Of a DNA stretch of 64,000 bases, positions 35,386 through 47,469 are shown in pieces (position 1 is the first letter of the stretch; every line of letters begins with the position of its first letter). The translations under genes and the position numbers were made by a program. The notes under the pieces were generated by a model. It was not told the origin of the DNA. It ran no database searches and was given only the letters and a program-made list of their open reading frames with translations. Origin of the DNA: Micropterix aruncella (taxonomy: Eukaryota > Arthropoda > Insecta > Lepidoptera > Micropterigidae); the NCBI GenBank assembly GCA_944548615.1, contig OX155980.1:58266533-58330532 (forward strand), in the 5' to 3' direction.

Positions 35386-35668
35386 ACCCATAGATAGGTT
35401 AATGCGATAAACCTTAAACTTAATGCAATACATTGGGTATGTATTTGGTATTGGTAATTCTATATACAATTGTTTGCATGAAATGATCATCTCAAGCAAA
35501 AGCGCCTGATCCTCAATGGTATCTTAATGTAGAATAGAGGTTTTGATAAAGTAATCCTGTCATTAACGAAAGAACATAAGTCTCCTTTATTTTCTGTGTA
35601 GTTGGAGTAGATATTCGAGTTAATAGGAGCAGTAAAGACGTTATGTGTCCCTAAAAATATTAATATTT

Positions 35669-35733
35669 GTTTTGTTTTGTTTACAGGTAAGCACCGCGAA
35701 CGATACCGCTAAGTCCGCAGACCTTGGTGAGTC
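35669..35733 (+). promoter_or_regulatory. Candidate recursive splice (ratchet) site with a 40-nt RS-exon
   Basis: A T-rich tract at 35669-35685 ends TTTACAG, immediately followed by GTAAG, so acceptor and donor consensus abut at 35686/35687. This is the known structure of recursive splice sites, which remove long introns in steps and regenerate a donor. Forty bases later (exon 35687-35726) comes a second donor, TTG|GTGAGT. Joined to the phase-1 hth exon, the 40 nt would read eight codons and then TAA, so inclusion would truncate the protein, as described for vertebrate RS-exons. Same strand as hth, 29.3 kb into its intron. The motif is seen; its use is inferred. Confidence 0.55.
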
Positions 35734-35759
35734 TTAGTGCTTTAAGTCTGTATAATAAG

Positions 35760-36120
35760 TGACACGTTTGTTAATCTGGCGGCCGTGTAGCCGTGGCGTC
35801 GTTGACAACACTCGTCATTTCACGCCTAGTTGGAAACGCGCGGAAAGTTTAGCCTAAGATCTTGATTCGGGCGGATCTTCGCACCACCAACGTCCCATTG
35901 TCTGCTAGGCTCGCTCCCTCTCTGCCAAGTTTCTGTCGAATTTAACACCCAAGGGTTGGAACAAACGCTCTCTGATGGCACAGATAATGAATATCTTAGC
36001 GGGGCTCAGAGGCGCCTAAACGCTCATGCTCGACAACACTTTGAGACAGGGGGCACTCTGGACAAAGCAACGTAAAAACTTTAAAACACGTCCTAAAGCA
36101 AAAGGACGTGTTTATACCTG
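35760..36120. other. GC-richer segment downstream of the ratchet site, with hairpin
   Basis: Clearly less AT-rich than its surroundings. It ends in a hairpin with 11-bp perfect arms (AAACACGTCCT, 36084-36094, AGGACGTGTTT, 36103-36113, loop AAAGCAAA). No recognisable exon. It might be conserved intronic sequence or an old insertion. Confidence 0.35.
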
Positions 36121-36189
36121 GGTAGATCAATAACATGAAAATTCAAATTTGATTGAGAAATTAATGGAGGAAATTGCAGGCGCACTGGG

Positions 36190-36710
36190 TTATATTTATT
36201 TATTTAATAATTTATTTATTCATCTTTACATTTATAACGCATATAAGTCTCTTATTAATTTTCATATCAATTTATATTTATTTACATTTCATATACATAC
36301 ATTATAATCAATGTATAGTATATAAAATAGAATATAAAAATAATACACTGCCGATATAATGCTGCCGCTTAATTAAGTGCCAGGACTTGTTTCAAACCTC
36401 TGGTTTTGTATGTACATATATACGGCGTTCAAAAAGCATGTATAATATACACTATCAACCATTACAAGTATATAAATAAGCAATAATCACTTTAGGAAAT
36501 AATTTAAATAGAATAAAGAGAAGAGGTAACCGTGTTAAATTAAATTAAATTTTAAATAATCTTAAATAAAGAAGCAGAAATTAAATAATAAATTATAATC
36601 ATAACTGTCTGGATCTTATCAATTTGTAGATATTTTGGCGGGTGATGACACACATGACTATCAACCAGGAATCAATTTGAAAGAAGGCTTAGTCAAAACA
36701 ATTCAAGTTT
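36190..36710. repeat. Dispersed AT-rich repeat, copy 2
   Basis: Partner of 12740-13060: ATATCAATTTATATTTATTT, GTGTTAAATTAAATTAAAT, then TCAACCAGGAATCAATTTG and AAAGAAGGCTTAG in the same order. No coding content. Confidence 0.4.
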
Positions 36711-37129
36711 TTCGTCTAGAATATTGAATGTACTGGTGGCTATGTATATATGTACATGTGTACAGCAAAAAAATACATACGTGGGCTCCTTAAATAAGGA
36801 TCTCCCTACCTGCAGTAATGGCCAAGCAAGGACACGGTTTCATAAAGACGCCATGCCATGCTTGATTACGTATGAAGCCTAATGGTTTTTGGCCGTTGTC
36901 GGCATGTCAAACGTCGTTGTCGAAATTGTGTTTCTGTCCGTGGCATTCGCTTTGCATTTATGAAGCTACCTGACTACCAAAACGTCAAAAGCCGTCTTGT
37001 CTTGCTAGAATGTAGCCAGTTCTCTTGCTAGAATGTAGCCATGTACTTATCGATTGTATGAGAAGTTATTGTCGACCCCTATGTAAGTATTTACCATCTG
37101 GACTATCCGTTTCATTTCTACTTATAAGA

Positions 37130-37265
37130 AGCGCGTACGATACAGCAGTTTTTTCTGGACTACTGATGACGACTCAGACATATCGCCCTGCAGTAGAATA
37201 ATTAAAGTTGTCATTTCCACATTACAATGCGTTGGGTATTATTTTTGTAAAATTACGTGTAATTT
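37130..37265 (+). repeat. Dispersed repeat Y, copy 2
   Basis: TTTCTGGACTACTGATGACG, then CATTTCCACATTACAATGCGT, matching 10365-10500. A 24-bp duplication of TCTTGCTAGAATGTAGCCA lies just before it, at 37000-37040. Confidence 0.5.
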
Positions 37266-37269
37266 CGTC

Positions 37270-40255
37270 ATATCCAATCGAATATTTGAAGATACACGGT
37301 TTTGTTACTTAAACATGGCGTAATATATAGATTTGCGAAAGTTAGATTACCAGTTTAAGTAGATGTTAAAAAGCAATGGCCTTAAATGTGAACCTTGCTC
37401 AACCCCATGTAAAGCGAATTTGTAGCTAGCTATGTATATTTGATGGCTTGGGTAGGTTTACCAGATACTCAAGTGTGGCACTTTCAACAAGATTAGTTAC
37501 AATAAAATGCTTCTTAAATAAGATACACTAACGTTCGGTGACAGAGCTTTAAATCAAATCGCATTTATTGTCTTCGCGCTTACTCTCTTTTAATTTCAAT
37601 GAGAAGCTGTTTTAGCGATTTTAATTTTTATTCTTGTGGAAACGTCATATGAGTAATAATGTTAGATTATTAAATAAAGAAACAAGAAATTACAAGAGAT
37701 GTTTGATAAAGAAGATGGAACCATCTTAAAATATGAATAGGGCTGCTGACCGTCAGGCAGGACGGCCAGTTGCCCTGTTTACTGTTCAGTGAATGACTGT
37801 TTAAACTAAACTCGCCGTAGTTAGTGTAGGCATTGTGCGTTGTACAATAAACGATGAACTCGAAGAAGTGTCCTTTATTATAAAGGTGGCATCATAGGCA
37901 CGTCGCCTCGCGACCATAAACTCCCTATCTTGATATAAGAACTGCGAAGTCGCTTCTTCTTAGTGCAATGAATACACCATTGTTGTTCAAGTTTTCGTAC
38001 GCCAAGTTGCGACAATGGGGCCCGTGCGAGCGAGACGCTCGCCCACCGTAGAAAAGAGCGACAGAGACGGCACTTTCAATTCACCTTATGTGCGTCCTAA
38101 CTTAAGTGTCGCTTTTCATATAAATTCTGCCTTAATTAATGAGGCTATATATGGCTGCTATGTTGATTTTTTCCACTTCGAATAAAAACAACAATTTTTA
38201 GTGTTATGCTTTCTAAGGAAGCTTCTTATTTGATACGATTTAAATGATACAATGAAAACCGCTTTATATTTGTATAAATGGTTTTCATTGCGAAGATAAC
38301 TGCTGGTCGTTAGCAAACTTTCTGACAAAAATATCTCCTTTTTGTAATCTTCATCTTCTTTGGGAGGCTTCGACTTTAGGAATTGCTAATTCGAGTTAAA
38401 TGTAAAATACTAGGTACTTAACAAACACACAAGCATCCACAAAAAATATATTCTTAGTTCTAACTCATGTAGGTACATATATGCTTATTACGCAACACAA
38501 CAGTCTATACATCTATATTTCCAAATACCATCGTTCAACTCATTCTTCCAAATCACTTCTAAGTCTCTGCCTTTCTTAGCGACTTTCGATTTATAAACTC
38601 AATATCTGAGTTTAATTTGTCATTTTTTATTAAATATGCTATTATTCCTTGAAAATAATCGCAGGAAACGATTATTATCGATCGAATGTTTTTTTATTTA
38701 TAACACGCTAGGTTATTGTATGTGTTATATGTTTTCCGAAATGATTAAATACATAAAAAAAACAATATGCAGCTGCTCTGAACAAGGAATTTCTGCCACT
38801 TTCAAATTATAATCTCACAGTCTATGATGCTCAAAATATGAGAAACTTCTGAGTTGTTCCTGACAGAGATAAAGCGTCATGCGACAGTTCCTTTATGAGA
38901 AAGAAAAAATGGCAGATCTTGATATGACTTCATTAAAATTGGTTGGTGAAATTCTCGAAGGGATATCCTCTGAAAACTGTCTCTATTTTAAGGCGGTAAT
39001 TAAATACAACGCGAAGTCTATTCAGCGAGTCTGCTGAGATAAAGCTGGCAAAATGAGAATGGCCGGATGATGGAAAGAGAGCGGAAGGGGTGCCGGTTTA
39101 CCGGGGGTGCGCGGGGGTTGCGCCCTGCGGCTCGAAAAAAAGAAACAGTGATAAATCACCTTCGGGAAATTAAAACTGCCTTTAAAACAATGCGAGAGCG
39201 AGAGGAGCCCGCGCCGCGATAACGCGAGCGAGAGCGGGACGCGACGTCGCGGGCCGGAAGACCGAGCGCTCCGCGGGGGTGGCCCCGAAGACTACTCGCT
39301 CCCATTCGCTCATTACAGGGTTGTGAAAAACAAACATCCTTCGACGGCGTAACGAAGGTCATATATCAGCTTACAACAACACATAGGCGATTCGTAGAAG
39401 TGAAGTCCTTCTTGGATAGACCTGGATCTGTTTCTTCTTCTTCTTCTTCTTGAATGCCCTACTCAGTACCAAGCGTAGTAAAGCATGTTTGCGGGTTAGT
39501 CCATCTTCAAATCATTTCAAATCAAATGATTTTTTATTGTCTCAAAAACTAATACATGTTGTGTAGATATTATTTTATTAGTATTAGGTACAATTAATTA
39601 CATTTACAATGATTTAATACTTCGTTTTATTACTAATGAAACTAAGAAAAAATCTAAAGTACCTACATAATATTTTTTTGTAGAATTAAATCGAGTCTCA
39701 TCATTGAATTTGATAATATTTAATTGAAATAATATTTGTTATTGTTAGATAAATAAAATACATATATGTAAGCTATGTAGACAAAAAATAATTCATTTTA
39801 TTGTGTTCTGTTTTAAAAAATAAAATAAAAACCTCATGAAAATAATAATAATGAATGTTATCAACCTATTATATGAAATCATTACAATTACCTTGAAAAT
39901 GGGAATTAAAAAATATTTAAAAAACCCAGTTTGATAGCATTTTTTTTTTGCATTTTCTAAAACTAAAATAAAATGCCACATTAAATTAGATTATATTACA
40001 AAAAAAAAAGTCAACTTATTATTCATATGTATCTAGTAATAGAAATAGTCAATACATTTTATGTTTTCATTTAGTAGAAAAGAAATCGATTACTTAATCG
40101 ATTTTCGATGTGTGTACATATCTTTAATGTATGTATGTTTTTTTTTAATTTAGTTACTTACGTACATTGAAAATTCTTTTCCTAGAAATAGTTAAAATAG
40201 AAATTCTTACGAGCCCAACAATCCTTAACATCATATGATCTCTTCAGAAATATTT
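37270..40255. other. Intronic stretch with one GC-rich island
   Basis: No gene supported. 39050-39360 is GC-rich (GCGAGAGCGAGAGGAGCC, GACGTCGCGGGCC) with a 68-codon minus-strand frame that looks compositional. A perfect hairpin (CAATGAAAACC / GGTTTTCATTG) lies at 38250-38290, and a TTC-rich tract at 39430-39451. Confidence 0.4.
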
Positions 40256-40259
40256 TTAC

Positions 40260-40690
40260 TTTCCAGCACTCGGATTCTACTCTAAGGGATTTTTAGCGAT
40301 GTCTTCGAGGTCCGATATCTTTATAAATAAATTGGGTTTATGTTTTTATTTCTTGACAGTAGGTTAGACGCGTTTCACCATATATCGGGTAGGCTTTTCT
40401 ATGCATTCTATGAAAACTGAAATCCAACGAACAACAGTCAATTTATAATTTAATTCTGTCTATTATTTGTACCCAAGAAAAAAGCTACGACAACAAGTTT
40501 GGTGGGCTAAACTTATTTATTTTCTCGATAACTCGTATCATGGTTCGAGGTTCATCTGTATCAATAGGCTTCAGAAATCCCTAATTATCTAAATCTGCTT
40601 AATATGAAATAGTAATATGCATGTTTATTATGCACGACTTTTTAACATATTGATATCGTTTTTCTAAGTTATCGTAGACTCTCGATATGC
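40260..40690. repeat. Dispersed repeat Z, copy 2
   Basis: Partner of 21740-22250, same strand and block order (TCTATTATTTGTACCCAAGA, TATCATGGTTCGAGGTTCAT, GGCTTCAGAAATCCC, TTTATTATGCACGAC). A (CT)n tract follows at 40720-40738. Confidence 0.6.
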
Positions 40691-40699
40691 ACTTTTACT

Positions 40700-42960
40700 A
40701 TTGCAGCAGCCCTGTATCGCTCTCTCTCTCTCTCTCTGATCTAAGATAAAGAGAGCGGCAGGCGGGCAAAAAATGAAATTAAACACAAAATAGCTACAAG
40801 TTTTTAATTTATTTTGTCACCTTATCTTATTCCGCATGACATCCCAGTGAGAATACTTTCCACTGAGGAGAGATATCCCCTAAGCAGCGCGGACGCCCAT
40901 TTCAAAGGAAATGCGAGCCCACCTCTTTAAGATTTGGGCATTGCGCTACTTATTCATTACAAAATGAGATTGGCTCTGTTTTATTCTTTAGTATGTTTGA
41001 AGTCTGCATTTACCTACTTATTGCTTATTGTGTTCTGTACCTATGTAACTAGCGATGACATTGTGTAATACACTAATTAATTACAAGTAATTACAAGTAA
41101 AGTACTACAAATGATTCCAGAAGCTAACGGAAAATCGGGTACCTCAATGAAATATATATTTTGGAATCTTCATGATAATGGTTGATTATGGGCAAAAATC
41201 GCTTAATATATGGGAAGGGGGTCAAATTGCTGTCATCAATTTTGTTTACACTAATAAACATTAAATTACATCAAGCGACCAGAAATGGTACTAATTTAAA
41301 AAGATAGTTCGAAAGAGTACATACAAATGAGTATAGAGGGCGTTAAATTTTATATACTTATTTGAGGTTTCAATCAAAATATGTCATTAAGATAATGAAA
41401 GATGCATTGCATCAATGTATCAAATATAAAGAAGATATTTAATAAAATCAGTCTTATTTTGTTGTTATGTTCAATACTTTACTCGTCCTCTCTACCTTGT
41501 TGTTACAATGTTGTTGTTACATAATGTTTACAATATTATGCCAGCGCGCGCAGACACATTTTTCTTGATTTTTTTCACAGCAGGCCTCTTTTATTTGAAT
41601 TCTCTGTACATTTTGTAATTTAATCTGAATATGTTTTTACTATTTCTTTGTATTACTAATGAATATTATATGGTTTACAGTGTTGTAGGTAATGGTATTA
41701 ATTTAGTTTTATGTTACGCATCCAAACGACTTGCTAGTATTTTAAATTCGATTCGTTGTGTAATAAATAAATAAGATAAATAAGTACAATTTGCTTAGTT
41801 AGTGACAAACATGCATATTTTATATTCATAATATTACACAATAATATAATATATTGCTGCATATGCAATTAAAATATGCATTATAATTTAATAGAATTAT
41901 TAAAGATAACAGTAAAAGTAATAATGATAGATAATGGATACATTGGTCGTCATGTCAACAAGGTAATTATTATAAAATAAAACATAAAATGGGATTGATA
42001 GCAATAAATAATATATTGATACATTTAATTGAAAACAAAGTTGCAAGTTCATTATCCAGTTATGATAATCAACTCATTTTAATGTTCTATTTATCTTTAC
42101 TATACCTAAGATACTCAAACTAATATTGTATAAAAGACTTATCGATAACTACCCAATGTCCAAGAGCGGTAAATTCGCTAATTAGATAAGAATATAATGA
42201 TAACATAATCATCATGTAATCACATAATGGAATCTGCAATTTTTTATACATTTCTTATACATATGTCTGCTTACACGGCCGTAAGATTTTTGAGAAATTT
42301 TAATTTTCACGATTATCAATATTGATGATTTGTGTACTATTTTATTATAAGTCTGTTAAAATAGCTTTAAAAATTGGGGTTATGAATCTCTCTATGTTAC
42401 AATCTAAAGGTACAACTTCAATATTACCAGCGGCCGATGTGCCTGACGGGAGATAACTACATTAGGCTCCCGACCTAAAGCGCGGTCGCGGCATTCATTC
42501 ATTCCCCCGTCATCAAAACGTCTTCGCGAATGGACTTTTTAAATGTCTTCATTTATTCTTTTCAAGTCCGATAAAGACCGCGGTGGATGGCTTAAGTCGT
42601 ATATTTAACAGTGCACAATGAACCAGTGGCCGTGCAGCGAGATATTCCTCGGAAGGATGTATTATTTAAATTTTTACCCAGGCATTAACGAGTAAGCAAA
42701 TAATGACTTTAAAACCTCGGTTGACTTACGACGATTGATCTGTCTTCAGTTCCTCCGGTTGATATTTACAACAACGTCATCGACTATTCTATAGTTGGAA
42801 AAAACATGGGGTTTACTTATCGACCATACTTTTTCCTAGTAGTAGAAGTAGTAGTAGTAGTAGTATGCTGATGAAATCAGTGTTCAGAGTATATTTTCGA
42901 GCTTTCATAGACTGGGACAGTTGCAATAACAATCCTACCAGCTAACGTATAGCAGACTTC
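40700..42960. other. Intronic stretch, AT-rich, nothing recognised
   Basis: Mostly very AT-rich. A moderately GC-rich patch at 42420-42620 and a (TAG)n tract at 42838-42866 are the only landmarks. Confidence 0.4.
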
Positions 42961-42967
42961 TCATTAA

Positions 42968-43280
42968 GGGCTCTCTAGACGATCAAGCATGCTTGTCAAT
43001 CATCGCGTCGCGGGCTGGGAATGGATCGTAAACCGCAGGAAACATGCATTTTTTTAAAAATATTTACCAAAAATGCCTAATTTTGTAGTTTATACCAGGG
43101 AATCACGTCATTCATCAATCATTTACGTTTAATTAACCTGACTTCCTGGTATACAACTACAAAATTAGGCATTTTTGGTAAATATTAAAAAATATATTTG
43201 CATATATCCTGCGGTTTACGATCACCTCCCAGCCCGTGACGCGATGCTTGACAAGCATGCTTGATCATCTAGAGAGCCCC
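42968..43280. mobile_element. Foldback MITE-like element with ~130-bp terminal inverted repeats
   Basis: Starts GGGCTCTCTAGACGATCAAG and ends CTTGATCATCTAGAGAGCCCC; the inverted arms continue through GCATGCTTGTCAA.CATCGCG, GGGCTGGGA, GATCGTAAACCGCAGGA, and ATTTACCAAAAATGCCTAAT with TTTGTAGTT, leaving a core of about 50 bp. Flanks are TTAA (42964-42967) and TTAG (43281-43284), so a TTAA-type target, as used by piggyBac-like elements, is possible. No open frame. Confidence 0.75.
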
Positions 43281-43827
43281 TTAGATATCTATCGTGCCTT
43301 GATGCAATCGCTGCTACTACGGACAGTGGCATCAGATTGGAGTAAATATATATTTTCGTATATTCCATAAATAATTTCGCACTCTTTGGTAATATATTTT
43401 ATTTATTCGTGAAATTAAAATAGAATACAAACAACCAATGTAGACAACGCAGACGTCACACTGTACACACATCTTCAATTCCTAAGTATGTAGGTACCAG
43501 CAAAGTATAGTGTCTAATCTTACTACAGATTTACACGCCAAACTATCCTTTCCGCGACAGAATCTATTACCACATCAACTAATAATTATATTCGCACATC
43601 TAAGCCACATAAATACCGACCGTCGCTTGACTTTCGGCCGTATATTTGGCTCTGCTGTTCGCTTCTGTCTGTGGGGAGGTTTTTTTCTAGACCTGCCGGA
43701 AATTCCCCCGGCAGGGATAACGCACACACACGCGTTAAAAATAAATTTAAGATGCGTTTCAAAATAAAATGAACATCGATAGAGCGACGCTCCCTGGACG
43801 CTAGGTGCTTTAGTGAAACAAGTTTTT

Positions 43828-44012
43828 AAGCTATTGCATAGCTTTTATCGCGGGCCTAGTAGGCCAGCGCGGCGACCGAATGAAGAAATTTCTTAACGAA
43901 TATTAATGAATTTAAACTGATAATTACGTCTAAACGAATACTTCTTACGATTCGAAAAAAAATATATGGTAAACAAGAACATTTTCCTAATATTCTTAGC
44001 TTTGAATATTTT
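43828..44012 (+). mobile_element. Hairpin element unit a (5' part of a split copy)
   Basis: Starts AAGCTATTGCATAGC and follows the family until CTTTGAATATTTT, where unit b starts at its own first base. The missing remainder resumes at about 44609, so a and c are one copy split by b. Confidence 0.7.
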
Positions 44013-44601
44013 AAGCTATTGCATAGCTTTTATCGCGGGCCTAGGCCAGCGCGGCGACCGAATGAAGAAATTTCTCAACGAAAATTAATGATTTTAAACT
44101 GATAATTACGTCTAAACGAGTACTGCTTACGATTCGAAAAAAATATATGTTAAACAAGAACATTTTCCTAATATTCTAAGCTTTGAATATTTTAGATTTT
44201 GTTTATATTACATAATGTAATTAATTTGTGAAATTAGGTCTAACCGAACACAAAAACGACTACTACGCAAATGTTATCTGGCATATTATTATGAAACCTG
44301 CACCATTTTAAAGATAATTTAATTATCTATCTTTTTATCTACGATTTTTTTCGAATAATACGGTTTTTTTGCTTTATCGAATAAAAAATTCGTGCGCGGC
44401 GCGCTATTGGAAGAGGTTTAAATTATTCCGAATCATTTGCTTTCGCAGCCGCAAATGATTCGGAATAATTTCAACGTTTTCCGATAGAGCGCAGTTATCT
44501 GATATCAGAAAAAATAAAATAAATAAATAAATATAATTGCATACGTTGTTAAAAATGCTATGCAATAGCTTTACCGCGGCAGTCCCCGAGTGCCACACGT
44601 A
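44013..44601 (+). mobile_element. Hairpin element unit b (full length, inserted in a/c)
   Basis: Complete 589-bp copy from AAGCTATTGCATAGC to CCACACGTA. The inner palindrome has perfect 19-bp arms (ATTATTCCGAATCATTTGC, 44422-44440, and its complement at 44451-44469) with a 10-base loop. It sits inside an older copy in the same orientation. Confidence 0.75.
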
Positions 44602-44608
44602 TTTATTT

Positions 44609-45025
44609 GATTTTCTTTATATTACATAGTGTAATTAATTTGTGAAATTAGGTCTAACCGAACACAAAAACGACTACTACGCAAATACTATCTGGCGTAT
44701 TATTATAAAACCTGCACCATTTTAAAGGTAATTTAATTATCTATCTTTTTATCTACGATTTTTTTCGAATAATCCGTTTTTTTTTGCTTTATCGAATAAA
44801 AAATTCGTGCGCGGCGCTCTATCGGCAGACGTTTAAATTATTCCGAATCATTTGCTACCGCAGCCGCAAATGATCCGGAATAATTTCAACGTTTTCCGAT
44901 AGAGCGCAGTTATCTGATATCAGAAAAAATAAAATAAGTAAAATAAATAAATAATTATAATTGCATAAGTTGTTAAAAATGCTATGCAATAGCTTTACCG
45001 CGGCAGTCCCCGAGTGCCACACGTA
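44609..45025 (+). mobile_element. Hairpin element unit c (3' part of the split copy)
   Basis: Resumes at GATTTTCTTTATATTACATAG, exactly where unit a broke off, and continues through the palindrome to CCACACGTA. Confidence 0.7.
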
Positions 45026-45036
45026 TTTTTTTTTTT

Positions 45037-45550
45037 AAGCTATTGCATAGCTTTTATCGCGGGCCTAGGCCAGCGCGGCGACCGAATGAAGAAATTTCTT
45101 AACGAAAATTAATGATTTTAAACTGATAATTACGTCTAAACGAGTACTGCTTACGATTCGAAAAAAATATATATTAAACAAGAACATTTTCCTAATATTC
45201 TTAGCTTTGAATATTTTAGATTTTGTTTATATTACATAGTGTAATTAATTTGTGAAATTAGGTCTAACCGAACACAAAAACGACTACTACGCAAATACTA
45301 TCTGGCGTATTATTATGAAACCTGCACTATTTTAAAGATAATTTAATTATCTATCTTTTTATCTACGATTTTTTTCGAATAATTCGGTTTTTTTGCTTTA
45401 TTGAATAAAAAATTCGTGCGCGGCGCTCTATCGAAAGACGTTTAAATTATTCCGAATCATTTGCTTCCGCAGCCGCAAATGATTCGGAATAATTTCAACG
45501 TTTTCCGATAGAGCGCAGTTATCTGATATCAGAAAAAATAAAATAAATAA
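45037..45550 (+). mobile_element. Hairpin element unit d (5' part of a second split copy)
   Basis: Follows unit c after a T run. It covers the family from AAGCTATTGCATAGC through the palindrome to the AAAATAAATAAA stretch, where inverted unit e begins. Its last ~77 bases continue at 46153. Confidence 0.7.
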
Positions 45551-45557
45551 AAAAAAA

Positions 45558-46152
45558 TACGTGTGGCACTCGGGGACTGCCGCGGTAAAGCTATTGCATA
45601 GCATGTTTAACAACTTATGCAATTATAATTATTTATTTATTATTTATTTTTTCTGATATCAGATAACTACGCTCTATCGGAAAACGTTGAAATTATGCTT
45701 CCGCAGCCGCAAATGATTCGGAATAATTTAAACGTCTTCCGATAGATCGCCGCTCACGAATTTTATTCGATAAAGTAAAAAAAACGGATATTATTCTTTT
45801 CTTTGACTTTTCCAAAAAAATCGTAGATAAAAAGATAGCTAATTAACTTATCTTTAAAATGGTGCAGGTTTCATAATAATACGCCAGATAGTATTTGCGT
45901 AGTAGTCGTTTTTGTTTTCGGTTAGACCTAATTTCACAAATTAATTACATTATGTAATATAAACAAAATCTAAAATATTGAAAGCTAAGAATATTAGGAA
46001 AATGTTCTTGTTTAACATATATTTTTTTCGAATCGTAAGCAGTACTCGTTTAGACGTAATTATCAGATAAAAATCATTAATTTTCGTTAAGAAATTTCTT
46101 CATTCGGTCGCCGCGCTGGCCTAGGCCCGCGATAAAAGCTATGCAATAGCTT
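45558..46152 (-). mobile_element. Hairpin element unit e (full length, inverted)
   Basis: On the minus strand this runs from AAGCTATTGCATAGC (ending at 46152) to CCACACGTA (at 45558), about 595 bp. One arm of its palindrome is shortened (GTTGAAATTATGCTTCCGC at about 45685). It is inserted in the A/T-rich part of unit d, in opposite orientation. Confidence 0.75.
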
Positions 46153-46229
46153 AATAATTATAATTGCATAAGTTGTTAAAAATGCTATGCAATAGCTTTA
46201 CCGTGGCAGTCCCCGAGTGCCACACGTAT
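46153..46229 (+). mobile_element. Hairpin element unit f (3' end of unit d)
   Basis: AATAATTATAATTGCATAAG through GCTATGCAATAGCTTTACCG to CCACACGTA, i.e. the expected end of unit d, followed by a T run. Confidence 0.7.
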
Positions 46230-46234
46230 TTTTT

Positions 46235-47390
46235 TTTTTTTTTAACACATGAATTTGTTACCCGCCTTAAATTACCGCCTGGGACAAGAACCCCCCCCCC
46301 CCACCTAGTTCTGGGCCTGCATAAACCCTATACGTAGTCGAGGTCGACTATACTTATTACAATCTTTATAATATGGGTAGAAATGAACTTTATCTACATA
46401 CAAAAGACAAAAGACTCCTCCTGGACTTTCCTCAGCTTCGTTCGTAAACACAAATAATATCACAGAAAGATTTTTTTTTCCTAAACTTTCTAACTTTAGA
46501 TTCATTTATAGATATATTTCTTGCTTAGAAATTAATAATAAAATGGAAAAGTTTGAGAAACTCTACATTAAGCTGATAATAAATTTAATGGCGCATATGC
46601 AATGCCATTTTTTTCGACGACATCCCGCGTAGGTCGAGCCTCTCTGTACGCTATAGCAGTACGAAGCAGATTATTACTTATTTGTGCTAATTTATGGCTC
46701 AATAGTGCCGGGGGCCGCCGCGAGGCGCCCAGTGCAAATGGTCGACACAGCACGTTACCGCCTCGTAGTAGTTTAAATTCTGGCAAGTTTATTAAATTTT
46801 CAGCCCTAACTTTGGGAGCTAGCAAAAAGGTAATCCTTCCAGGTACGACTTACCCCGAACTAGCTTTCGTGGTTTTGACGGAGCACAGTTGTTTAAGAAT
46901 GAAATTGACACGTGCAAGTAAACTATTTCTTTATTCAATTTTATAGATTTATAAACTAGTTCATTTATTGAAATAGTTTAATTATACTTGTAAAAAATGT
47001 AAAAGCAATCTGCCATTTAATTTTAATTTAGTTTTATTTTTAAAACAATTCCTACCTTTTTATTTGATGAATCAATGAGGATCAGTACGGTTGTTTAAAA
47101 CGTAAATTGAAACTAGATTACACAATGTAATATATCGAAACTAGAGCCATTCAAATCGCGCCTTCAAAATAAATACATCGCTCTCCTTGCTCATTCCCTG
47201 TGACGTCACTATGACGTCCTGCGGGGAATAGTGTAGGGACATTTTTCGAGCGTATATTTGGGAACTAAAACCGCCGGGGTTTATTCCGATATACAGATTG
47301 GTTCTATCGTATTGATTTTATCGTGTCGTATGCTATCTAAATTATGTTATGTTAAATCAAAATCACCTGTCTAAACCGATTACCTAATTA
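46235..47390. other. Intronic stretch, function unknown
   Basis: Starts with a T run and a run of 14 C near 46289-46302. A 114-codon plus frame and an 85-codon minus frame overlap at 46568-46946; neither has a recognisable domain or splice context, and both look compositional. Confidence 0.35.
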
Positions 47391-47469
47391 CCGAGATGGA
47401 TTGCCAGATAGCAGACAGGTTGGGTAAAAACGTAAAGGGACAGGAGCACCATCCCTACATCCGCAAGAT

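Noticed and set aside
35687..35726. Reading the 40-nt exon as VSTANDTAKSADL (phase 0)
   Set aside because: That frame is open, but the upstream hth exon ends in phase 1, which forces the frame with a stop after eight codons. It would only work with an unknown phase-0 partner exon.
43828..46229. CRISPR array or satellite
   Set aside because: The repeated units are ~590-bp transposable elements, nested and in both orientations, with no short repeat-spacer pattern; this is a eukaryotic genome.
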